NCBI GenBank assembly: GCA_019694835.1
Contig: JAIBBE010000170.1
Location: forward strand, 1 to 5,838
Direction: 5' to 3'
From: Fimbriimonadaceae bacterium
Lineage (GTDB): Bacteria; Armatimonadota; Fimbriimonadia; Fimbriimonadales; Fimbriimonadaceae
DNA length: 5,838 bases
Shown here: piece after piece, positions 1-5,838 of the stretch
Layout of the letters: each line of letters begins with the position of its first letter
Position numbering within the stretch: position 1 is the first letter of the stretch
Position numbers and translations under genes: made by a program
The notes under the pieces: model-generated
Told to the model about the DNA's origin: nothing
What the model saw: only the letters and a program-made list of their open reading frames with translations
Database searches by the model: none

Positions 1-665
1 AACTCGAGCTGGCCTACGCCCTTACGGTTCACAAATCGCAGGGAAGCGATTTCGACATCGTGTTCCTGATCCTGCCGAAGAACGCCTCGACCCTTTCACG
101 GGAGCTGCTTTACACGGGACTGACCCGATTCCGGCAGAAGATGGTGCTGTTGATCGAACGGGACACGACGGTTCTCGAACGGCTACGCAGTCCGCAGAGT
201 TCCGACACGTTGCTGCGGAACACGAATATGTTCGTCCTGGCCGTGCGACCGGAATCGGTCGATCGCTACTTCGCCGAGCATCTGATCCACCGCACGCCGC
301 CGTCGGCACAGCACCCGAACGGCATTCTGGTCCGATCGAAATCTGAAGTAATCGTCGCTGCGGCGCTTTCCAAGCTCGGTATCAGCTACGAGTACGAGCA
401 GAAGCTTTCGTCGAAGGACAACCCGAACGACTTCCGGCTGCCGGACTTTACGGTGAGCTATGAGGGCGACACGTATTATTGGGAACACCTGGGGATGTTG
501 TCGGTGCCGTCGTACAAGGAGGCCTGGGACCGCAAGCGGCAGTGGTACGAGGACAACGGTTTTCTCGACTTCGTGATCACGTCCGAGGACGGGCCGGATG
601 GCAGCATCGACGCCGCAGAGATCGAACGCATTGCTCGAAGACGGATTCTTCTCGAGGATTCGTAG
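1..665 (+). CDS. Superfamily 1 (UvrD/RecD-type) helicase fused to a PD-(D/E)XK-like nuclease domain, C-terminal part only
   Basis: The frame is open from position 3 to the TAG at 663-665. It has no credible start inside the window, so this is the last 220 codons of a longer gene. Visible residues 3-50 match the UvrD_C_2 end of SF1 helicases: [16 protein letters not shown] (motif V-like, at about 3-18) followed by ELLYTGLTR (motif VI, its Arg normally contacting ATP). A short linker with [12 protein letters not shown] follows. Residues 110-187 look like a restriction-endonuclease-fold domain: an acidic residue in [10 protein letters not shown] (E115), then LPDFTV (D148), then YYWEHLGML (E161), then a conserved-looking [13 protein letters not shown]. 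The likely role is ATP-driven DNA unwinding coupled to cleavage, as in repair or phage-defence helicase-nucleases. The ATP-binding Walker A part lies off the window. A GTG at 60 could be read as a start but would cut through the helicase domain, so I reject it. The helicase-tail assignment is strong, the nuclease assignment good but by motif only. Confidence 0.85.
   Translation, partial: LELAYALTVHKSQGSDFDIVFLILPKNASTLSRELLYTGLTRFRQKMVLLIERDTTVLERLRSPQSSDTLLRNTNMFVLAVRPESVDRYFAEHLIHRTPPSAQHPNGILVRSKSEVIVAAALSKLGISYEYEQKLSSKDNPNDFRLPDFTVSYEGDTYYWEHLGMLSVPSYKEAWDRKRQWYEDNGFLDFVITSEDGPDGSIDAAEIERIARRRILLEDS
330..563 (+). other. PD-(D/E)XK-like nuclease domain within the helicase gene
   Basis: This stretch encodes visible residues 110-187. 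The order of elements is that of a PD-(D/E)XK core: a helix carrying E115, a strand with YEYEQKL, then PDF with D148, 12 residues, and WEH with E161. The usual E-x-K lysine is absent, since the triplet is E-H-L. A lysine in the following helix (around residue 178, in WDRKRQWY) could replace it, as happens in other members of this fold. Domain identity is inferred from motif spacing; catalytic activity is not established. Confidence 0.65.
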
Positions 666-705
666 GGCCCAATTAGCCATGTCGTCCTGCGCAGGCGCTA
701 AGCAT
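666..705. other. Intergenic spacer between convergent genes, with a short palindrome
   Basis: Only 40 bases separate the TAG of the plus-strand helicase-nuclease from the TGA of the minus-strand Hsp70-like gene. The spacer contains a perfect 10-base palindrome, CCTGCGCAGG, at 686-695. It could form only a 3-4 bp stem and has no T-tract on either side, so it is not a convincing intrinsic terminator. No other terminator is visible, so the two transcripts may overlap at their ends. Confidence 0.4.
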
Positions 706-2655
706 TCAGCCGTCATCCCAGTCGAAGTGCGCCCGCACGGGCATGGGAACAGGACCGTCATCTTCGACCTCTGCCATCGAAATGATCTGACCTAAGTTGA
801 ATACATCTATGCCAAGTCCGTAGGCGACGGATACACGGTGGAACTGATCTTGGGGAAGGTCCTGGGCTTTCAGGCGCTCCGGCAGCGGCAACCTGATTCG
901 TGGAAGCGGAACTCCGGACAGCCGGGCCGCAGTTGCTACTGCCTGCTCGAAAACGTCGCACGATGAGCCGCCACCGCAGAGAAAGACACGAATCCCCGCC
1001 TTCCAATTCGGCGATCGCCGATACCGTTGTTGTTTCGTCGTGCGCAGAACGGAGGCGATCGCGTTCGCGACATTCGCCGTATGCTCTTGGTCTATGCGCC
1101 TAATCTCCTGCGAGGCAATTCCCGCTGCCTGACTGAACTGATCGAAAGACGGAACGGACGAGGTATCGTCCCAATGTCTGTCGGCTCTTGGCGAACATGC
1201 ATGGAGGCGGCGCGCCATGAGGTAGTGCGTTCCGAGATTGCTGACCGAAGCCCAGAAGATGGGAAAACGATCCTCATCGGTCTGGTCGTCTCGATGGACG
1301 TTGAAGGTAACCACGTCAACCGTGCCAGCGCCAACATCGACTAGCATATGGAGATCGGGTTGCCTTTGCGGACTTCGAGTATAGCTGGCGATTTGTGCGA
1401 CGAATTCCGGCACGATTTCGACAGGTGGGACGCTTTCGTCCGGAGAAAGTCCCACTCGCTCAAGGACACCTTCCACATGATCGGCACAGATGGACGCACT
1501 TCCCACGCTGAGCTTCCACGCTGCCTTCGCCGCGCGTTCGTATTTGGCACGAATCGCATTGTCTTGCCATGGCGTAGTCGGAGCGCCAAGGTTGATGTTC
1601 CACTCCAGAGATCGATCTCGAACGAGCCCGGGGTGGCGATGAAACCACCAAGCCCGGACGTACCGCATGATCAATGCCAGGAAGACTGTTGCGTCAATCA
1701 GACTGGATTTCGACGCATGTCCTTCCAGGAAGGGGAGTTTCAGGTCCGAGGCGACCCGGGTCGCGTGAGGCGACCGGCCCAGGATGCATGAGCTGTCCGG
1801 AAGAACGGAAAACTCTCCAGGCAAGGTGAATTTCTCTGGACCAGCTTTGACCCCTGCCCAGTCAACGATGAAGACGTCCCCACCGAAGCCGATCGAACTC
1901 TTGGTATACGCAGTACCGAAATCGATCCCCATGTAGACGGTATACGCTCTACCGGCCGTTGACAGCGTCACCTCGCCACCCAGGCCTACCCAATCGTCCG
2001 GTTGCTTGAATTCGTCCGGACGTGCGAGCCTGAATGATCTGGTCGCCAGGCCTGTAGGCTGAACTTGCGAAGCTGACGGCTCCGACCGCTTTCGCAAAGT
2101 CGCAGACTTCCGGGCTGCGCCATGAGCGTCGCCTCGCGAAGCTGAATTGGAAAGGCTGGCCTGAGCGCTGACCTTAGTTCCCGGGCCAGTGCGCTTGACG
2201 TAGATCACGTGGGCTCCCCCAGTCGGCAGCTGTATTACCTTTTCAGCATAGCCACTCAGATCTTTGTCCCGATCTAGTCCGTGCCGCGCCTTTTTTGCGA
2301 TCTTTCCGTTCGGCTGTTTGAATGTAGATTTCCGATCCCGCTTGGGCTGCGGGGCGGCGGACACTTCTGAACGGGGGGCACCATTTTCTCGATAAAGCTG
2401 CTGAGCATTGATTCGGCCACCGGACAACATAGCCATCGCGTCGCTGAGTGACGTTCGCTCCGCAACCCCATGTACTCGAACGAGGTGCTTTTTCAGGGCA
2501 TCGAGCGGCACCTCGCGGCCGCAACTCGGGCAGACCTCGATCCTTGCTCTCCGACCATGATGCGATGTTTCATTGGTTTCTAGCGTCGGCTTATCTGATT
2601 GCGTGTCACGGAGATGTTTCTTGACTTTCTTCATCTCCTCGAACATCGAGCCCAT
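706..2655 (-). CDS. Zinc-finger-like/Hsp70-actin-fold ATPase hybrid protein
   Basis: This 649-residue protein has three parts. Residues 41-62 carry C42-x2-C45-x11-H57-x4-H62, a classic C2H2 zinc-finger spacing. Residues 63-237 are basic and rich in Ser, Ala, Lys and Arg, probably mostly disordered, with patches such as PKRDRK and LRKR. Residues 238-649 form an Hsp70/actin-family (ASKHA) nucleotide-binding domain: phosphate-1 MGIDFGTAYTK (242-252), PEFVAQIASY (416-425, resembling the Hsp70 EPxAAAxAY helix), phosphate-2 VDVGAGTVDVV (439-449), LGTHYL (474-479), and the adenosine motif FLCGGGSS (558-565). The chain ends soon after VAYGLGIDVF (610-619), so the Hsp70 substrate-binding domain is missing. 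It is therefore more likely a nucleotide-dependent switch or assembly factor than a folding chaperone. It lies 9 bases downstream of the SNF2-type ATPase gene and is probably its functional partner. M1 has GGGGAGG three bases upstream; M4 (ATG at 2646-2644) would have a 12-base spacing and is an alternative start. The fold assignment is firm; the function is unknown. Confidence 0.9.
   Translation of the reverse strand: MGSMFEEMKKVKKHLRDTQSDKPTLETNETSHHGRRARIEVCPSCGREVPLDALKKHLVRVHGVAERTSLSDAMAMLSGGRINAQQLYRENGAPRSEVSAAPQPKRDRKSTFKQPNGKIAKKARHGLDRDKDLSGYAEKVIQLPTGGAHVIYVKRTGPGTKVSAQASLSNSASRGDAHGAARKSATLRKRSEPSASQVQPTGLATRSFRLARPDEFKQPDDWVGLGGEVTLSTAGRAYTVYMGIDFGTAYTKSSIGFGGDVFIVDWAGVKAGPEKFTLPGEFSVLPDSSCILGRSPHATRVASDLKLPFLEGHASKSSLIDATVFLALIMRYVRAWWFHRHPGLVRDRSLEWNINLGAPTTPWQDNAIRAKYERAAKAAWKLSVGSASICADHVEGVLERVGLSPDESVPPVEIVPEFVAQIASYTRSPQRQPDLHMLVDVGAGTVDVVTFNVHRDDQTDEDRFPIFWASVSNLGTHYLMARRLHACSPRADRHWDDTSSVPSFDQFSQAAGIASQEIRRIDQEHTANVANAIASVLRTTKQQRYRRSPNWKAGIRVFLCGGGSSCDVFEQAVATAARLSGVPLPRIRLPLPERLKAQDLPQDQFHRVSVAYGLGIDVFNLGQIISMAEVEDDGPVPMPVRAHFDWDDG
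2470..2535 (-). other. C2H2 zinc-finger-like motif at the N-terminus of the Hsp70-like protein
   Basis: Residues 41-62 read VCPSCGREVP, then LDALKKHLVRVH. Two cysteines two residues apart, a hydrophobic helix, and two histidines four residues apart fit a single zinc-binding finger. Such fingers usually bind nucleic acid or another protein. Here the finger is followed by a long basic linker, which favours nucleic acid contact, but this is inference. Confidence 0.7.
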
Positions 2656-2658
2656 ATA

Positions 2659-2665
2659 CCTCCCC
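2659..2665 (-). promoter_or_regulatory. Ribosome binding site of the Hsp70-like gene, abutting the upstream stop codon
   Basis: On the minus strand the sequence is TAGGGGAGGTATATG. The TAG ends the SNF2-type ATPase gene, GGGGAGG is a strong Shine-Dalgarno sequence whose first G is the last base of that stop, and the ATG follows three bases later. The arrangement points to translational coupling. The short spacing leaves open that the ATG nine bases further on (M4) is also used. Confidence 0.75.
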
Positions 2666-5600
2666 TATTCCCCCACGCGAACCACCCCTGCGCATACGAA
2701 GTTCTTGGTTGAGTTGATCTGCTCGCGCAGTCTGATCCGTTCGAGCTGAGTGGCGCACTTCGATTCGAGCTTGTTGATCTTCCCTTGCGTCATGTTGGCG
2801 GGCCCCTTCTTCCCCTGGGCCAGATACCGCTGCAGTTGCTCTTTCAGACCAGGAAGCTTGCGCTCCATATGCTGCTGCAAGGAATGGATCTGGAATCGGG
2901 CTCTGTCGCTGTTCTCATTCTGTTTACGTTCGAGAACCTCATTGAAGTAGTCATCCAGCCGGGCTTCAAGCACGTCGACGACTTCCTCGATATACGCACC
3001 ATCCAAATAGGACGTCGTATCCAGCCAATCTTCCCCATGCAGGCGGGCGAGATTGAGCAGCATGTCTGCATCGTCATTCGATAGCAGGTTAGCGGCATCT
3101 GCACGGTCTGCACGCATTGCGGCAGACGATAAAAGCTCCTCCGACTTGATCCCTTCGAAGCCCCAGCGCTTGACACAAAAAACATAGTCGCCAGGCGGAA
3201 GTGCATTGCCGGCAACCTCCCGCCCCAACCTGAGGGAAACGACCGGATAAAAGTGCTCGCCGGCCTCCCGAAGCTTGTCGCTGACGAAGCGAACCAATGG
3301 GTGAAACTGATTAATGACTTCGACCGCCCGGTTTGTTTGTGAGCCCACTTTATTCAGCAATCGACAGGAACGGACTCCGCCGCTGGCTAACAAGGTTTGC
3401 CCAAGGAGCTGCTTTCGCCGGAGGAAGTCATCAAACTGCGCAGCGAGCCCAGGAGGAAGTTGAATGTCGACCAGGGAGGGGTCATTAGGGTGCTGTTCAA
3501 ATCGATGACCGGATGCGTGGGCGTTTAGGAAGTCCCGCACGTATACCAGCAAGTCGGTCTCGGTAACGCGGCGCGAGAATTCCTGAGCTGCACTGATTTT
3601 CTCCAGCAATAGGCCACCATGGGCGATCATCTGCGCGGCGTTTTGCTCCAACTGGTTCTGGACTTGACGCAGATTTTCGAGTGCCTGAGCCGCTTGTTCG
3701 ATGCGGAGGTTTTCCTCGTCGACCGAGAGGGGGCGAGTCAGAAGCTCGGCTTCGAGCTTCGAAATCGTCGCTCCGACCACGGGCTCCGGTTCCCCCAAAG
3801 CCTCTTCGAAGATCCTGAGCCGGTCCATTAGGCGAACTAGGATCCGGTCGTCGATAGTGCTCTCGAAATACAGGTTCCAGATATGGAGCAGGTCCGATTC
3901 CTGCCCAAGGCGGTCGATACGGCCGATGCGCTGTTCGACGCGCATGGGATTCCATGGCAGGTCATAGTTGACGAGCACGTGGCAGAACTGCAAGTCGACA
4001 CCCTCGGCCGCCACCTCGGTGGAAACGAGTACCTTGAGCTTCTTGTCTTCCATGAAATCGTCGATGATTTCCTGCTTCGACCGAGCCATGTTCCCCCAGA
4101 TCAGAATCGACTCGATGCCGGCGCGATTCAGCCGATCCGCGAGATATAGAGCGGTTGCGCGGAATGTCGTGAACAGAATGATTTTCTCTTCCGGCTGTTG
4201 CTTCAGAAATGAAGTCAAGACGTTGCACAGCCGCTCAAACTTCGAATCATTGCGTTCCAGCTCGTCGGCGGTAATCTTGCGCGGCAGCCTAGCCTGGAGG
4301 AACTCCTTTAACGAGACCGAAAGGTCTGGCTCGGCATCCTCAATTTCAAGTTCATCCGCGATGTCATCGATCCAACTGGTGTCCCCCGACATCCATGCAC
4401 GGGCAGTGGCGGCCGGACAACTACAGACCTGACGTTGTGGCGTGGCAAGCAAGAAGCCGTCAGAGATGCCTCGTTGCCATGCATATTCACGCGTGAGCTC
4501 CGTGACCGCCTGGTAAAACTCTCGCTCGAGGTCGGTCATCGGCACCGGTTGCCGCTGGATCGTCCGCAGGGGCCGCTTCATGTGAACGTCGCGCTTCCGG
4601 GTGCGTGTCACCGCGTGGCCCATTAAGTTGATGCGTTCCAGCGATTCGGCGAGTTGCGCGCGATAGCCCTTCCCCTGCAGGAGTTCGTCCGTTGGCGGTT
4701 CGCTCACCAATGACCTGAGTTGGAGGGACTCCGCCAATAGAGGCTGTTTTGCCGCTTCATCGAGGCGAGCAACGATCTGGCTTGCACTGGCAGAGGGATT
4801 CAAGACGAGATCGCGAGCCTGAACCAACGGTCGATTGGCCTCGAGCATCTGCGCGAAATCGTGGGGGTAGCGGAAGTGCTCGGGGTCGGTTAGCTTGAGC
4901 AGATTGAAGAGGTCGTCATTTTTCAGATTGATCGGCGTCGCTGAGAGCAAGACCAAGTAGTCGGTGGTGTCGCGGACCAGTTCGCCAAGCGTGTACGCAG
5001 CACTTTCCCGGTTCCGCATGTAATGCGCTTCGTCGAAGATCACCATATCGACGAGCGGCTCGTTATCAGCGTTTTCGTCAAGCCAGTCGGCGAGCAGTCT
5101 GCGAGCGGTCGGCTTCTTCACATCTGCGGTTTTCGTCGTCTTCCAGTCCTTGGGCGGACGAACGGATTGATAGCTGATCACCCATGCCTGTCCTTCACCG
5201 GTTGCGGCCCGGGGCTTTTTCAGTTCATCCAGCAATCCCTGTGCATCGAGGATGGCAGCATTGATGCCGAACCGCCGCAGGAGCTCGTCCCGCCACTTTT
5301 CGCGGAGCATGGCCGGGCAAATGACAAGAAGGCGGCGCATATCGAATCGGGCGCGCAATTCTGTCCAGATGAGGCCGGCCTCAATGGTCTTGCCGAGGCC
5401 GACTTCGTCGGCAATCAGAATGCCGTTGGCCGGGGACTCCAACAGCGTGAGGAGGGGCTTGTACTGGTGCGGATAGAAGTCGGTGTTCGTGATCCCCATG
5501 CTGTACACCAAATTTGCTAGGCGCCCAGCGAGGTGAACGTAGGTCAGGTTGCGGCGAAGATCGGCGGCTCTCCCATACGCACCCTGCCGAATCAGCGCGT

Positions 5601-5784
5601 AATGGTCATCGAGGTCAACTTCGGACGCGAGTTCGAGTTCGTTCTCTGAAACAAAATCGGTGGTGCCGTCGGCAAACTTGACTTGAACGTATCGACGCTG
5701 CCCGCGCATCCTGGTGTTTCCGGTGCATGTGCCGGTTCGCCCTGGATTCAACGGTAATCTGACCTCAGTCCCCTTTTGCCACAT
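2665..5784 (-). CDS. SNF2/RapA-type superfamily 2 ATPase (DEAH helicase)
   Basis: This is a DNA-dependent ATPase of the Swi2/Snf2 branch nearest to RapA, predicted to translocate on duplex DNA and remodel protein-DNA or nucleic acid structures. Numbering is from the longer reading that begins at TTG 5826; subtract 14 for the preferred start. Residues 15-65 contain GTEVRLPLNPGR and YVQVKFADGTT, suggesting a small SH3/Tudor-like barrel. The helicase core runs from about 115 to 665: Q-like FYPHQYKPL (117-125), Walker A ADEVGLGKT (139-147), motif Ia VICPAMLREKW (168-178), DEAH (265-268), LSATP (294-298), motif IV LFTTFRATAL (551-560), motif V STEVAAEGVDLQ (602-613) and arginine-finger motif VI QRIGRIDRLGQ (632-642). 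All motifs are intact, so the enzyme should be active. Residues 676-1053 are not recognised; segments at about 700-745 and 961-1040 are charged and helical, probably coiled coil. I prefer ATG 5784 because GAGG lies five bases upstream; ATG 5823 or TTG 5826 would add 13-14 residues. It resembles the SNF2-type helicases of defence clusters such as DISARM DrmD, but I cannot assign that name without the partner genes. Confidence 0.92.
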   Translation of the reverse strand: MWQKGTEVRLPLNPGRTGTCTGNTRMRGQRRYVQVKFADGTTDFVSENELELASEVDLDDHYALIRQGAYGRAADLRRNLTYVHLAGRLANLVYSMGITNTDFYPHQYKPLLTLLESPANGILIADEVGLGKTIEAGLIWTELRARFDMRRLLVICPAMLREKWRDELLRRFGINAAILDAQGLLDELKKPRAATGEGQAWVISYQSVRPPKDWKTTKTADVKKPTARRLLADWLDENADNEPLVDMVIFDEAHYMRNRESAAYTLGELVRDTTDYLVLLSATPINLKNDDLFNLLKLTDPEHFRYPHDFAQMLEANRPLVQARDLVLNPSASASQIVARLDEAAKQPLLAESLQLRSLVSEPPTDELLQGKGYRAQLAESLERINLMGHAVTRTRKRDVHMKRPLRTIQRQPVPMTDLEREFYQAVTELTREYAWQRGISDGFLLATPQRQVCSCPAATARAWMSGDTSWIDDIADELEIEDAEPDLSVSLKEFLQARLPRKITADELERNDSKFERLCNVLTSFLKQQPEEKIILFTTFRATALYLADRLNRAGIESILIWGNMARSKQEIIDDFMEDKKLKVLVSTEVAAEGVDLQFCHVLVNYDLPWNPMRVEQRIGRIDRLGQESDLLHIWNLYFESTIDDRILVRLMDRLRIFEEALGEPEPVVGATISKLEAELLTRPLSVDEENLRIEQAAQALENLRQVQNQLEQNAAQMIAHGGLLLEKISAAQEFSRRVTETDLLVYVRDFLNAHASGHRFEQHPNDPSLVDIQLPPGLAAQFDDFLRRKQLLGQTLLASGGVRSCRLLNKVGSQTNRAVEVINQFHPLVRFVSDKLREAGEHFYPVVSLRLGREVAGNALPPGDYVFCVKRWGFEGIKSEELLSSAAMRADRADAANLLSNDDADMLLNLARLHGEDWLDTTSYLDGAYIEEVVDVLEARLDDYFNEVLERKQNENSDRARFQIHSLQQHMERKLPGLKEQLQRYLAQGKKGPANMTQGKINKLESKCATQLERIRLREQINSTKNFVCAGVVRVGE

Positions 5785-5789
5785 GCCTA

Positions 5790-5793
5790 CCTC
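5790..5793 (-). promoter_or_regulatory. Shine-Dalgarno sequence deciding the start of the SNF2-type ATPase gene
   Basis: On the minus strand GAGG is followed by TAGGC and then ATG (5784-5782), a near-ideal five-base spacing. The conserved-looking N-terminal barrel begins right after this methionine. The upstream ATG at 5823 has only a GGGG eight bases before it, so it is the weaker but not impossible start. Confidence 0.6.
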
Positions 5794-5811
5794 AGTTTGT
5801 ATTTTCTGAGC

Positions 5812-5817
5812 ATTATG
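5812..5817 (-). promoter_or_regulatory. Possible -10 element upstream of the SNF2-type ATPase gene
   Basis: CATAAT on the minus strand lies about 27 bases upstream of the ATG at 5784 and matches five of six bases of the sigma-70 TATAAT consensus. The matching -35 would fall at or beyond the end of the window, so it cannot be tested here. If this element is real, the transcript starts downstream of ATG 5823, which supports the 5784 start. Confidence 0.22.
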
Positions 5818-5838
5818 CAACATCAATTCGACCCCAGA

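Noticed and set aside
686..695. Palindrome CCTGCGCAGG as an intrinsic terminator
   Set aside because: Only a 3-4 bp stem is possible once a loop is allowed, and no T-tract follows on either strand.
183..761. 192-codon open frame on the minus strand opposite the helicase-nuclease gene
   Set aside because: Its product is Val/Arg-rich with no motif, and it overlaps both the strongly conserved helicase-nuclease frame and the end of the Hsp70-like gene; a GC-rich antisense shadow.
706..2655. Calling the Hsp70-like gene dnaK or hscA
   Set aside because: It lacks the substrate-binding domain, carries an N-terminal finger, and has no dnaJ, grpE or iron-sulphur cluster genes nearby.
3170..3175. Perfect TTGACA on the plus strand
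   Set aside because: The sequence 17 bases downstream is AGGCGG, not a -10 box, and no plus-strand gene follows.
3968..4432. 154-codon plus-strand open frame inside the SNF2-type ATPase gene
   Set aside because: Ser/Arg-rich composition without motifs, fully inside the helicase core coding sequence on the other strand.
5023..5520. 165-codon plus-strand open frame opposite the Walker A and DEAH region
   Set aside because: Antisense to the most conserved part of the SNF2-type ATPase; no domain and no convincing ribosome binding site.
2665..5784. Calling the SNF2-type gene rapA or drmD
   Set aside because: Motifs fit the RapA-like branch, but the C-terminal region is not recognisably that of RapA, and the DISARM partner genes (drmA, drmB, drmC, methyltransferase) are not visible in this window.

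Overview
The window reads as an accessory, probably anti-phage or DNA-processing, region of a moderately GC-rich bacterium. Base composition looks like roughly 55-60% GC by eye, and the Shine-Dalgarno sequences are standard. A proteobacterium is my best guess, but nothing here fixes the taxon. Three protein genes fill almost all of it, and I see no RNA gene, insertion sequence, CRISPR array or tRNA.

Layout. Positions 1-665 (+) hold the C-terminal 220 codons of a gene that begins outside the window: the end of a UvrD/RecD-type superfamily 1 helicase fused to a PD-(D/E)XK-like nuclease domain. After 40 bases (666-705), two minus-strand genes converge on it. The upstream gene (5784 down to 2665) encodes a large SNF2/RapA-type superfamily 2 ATPase with a complete set of helicase motifs and a long C-terminal part I do not recognise. 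Nine bases after its stop comes the second gene (2655 down to 706). It encodes a 649-residue protein with an N-terminal C2H2-type zinc-finger-like motif, a basic low-complexity linker, and a C-terminal Hsp70/actin-like nucleotide-binding domain without any substrate-binding domain. The ribosome binding site of the second gene abuts the stop codon of the first, so the pair is almost certainly co-transcribed and translationally coupled.

How they may work together (inference). A Swi2/Snf2-type DNA translocase, a DNA-binding-type ATPase switch of the Hsp70 fold, and next door a helicase-nuclease form a set of DNA-remodelling and DNA-cutting functions typical of defence islands. I cannot match the set with confidence to a named system. 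DISARM and the dpd cluster contain SNF2-type helicases, but the other genes that define those systems are not visible here. The rest of the system could lie beyond either edge: upstream of 5838 on the minus strand, or upstream of position 1 on the plus strand.
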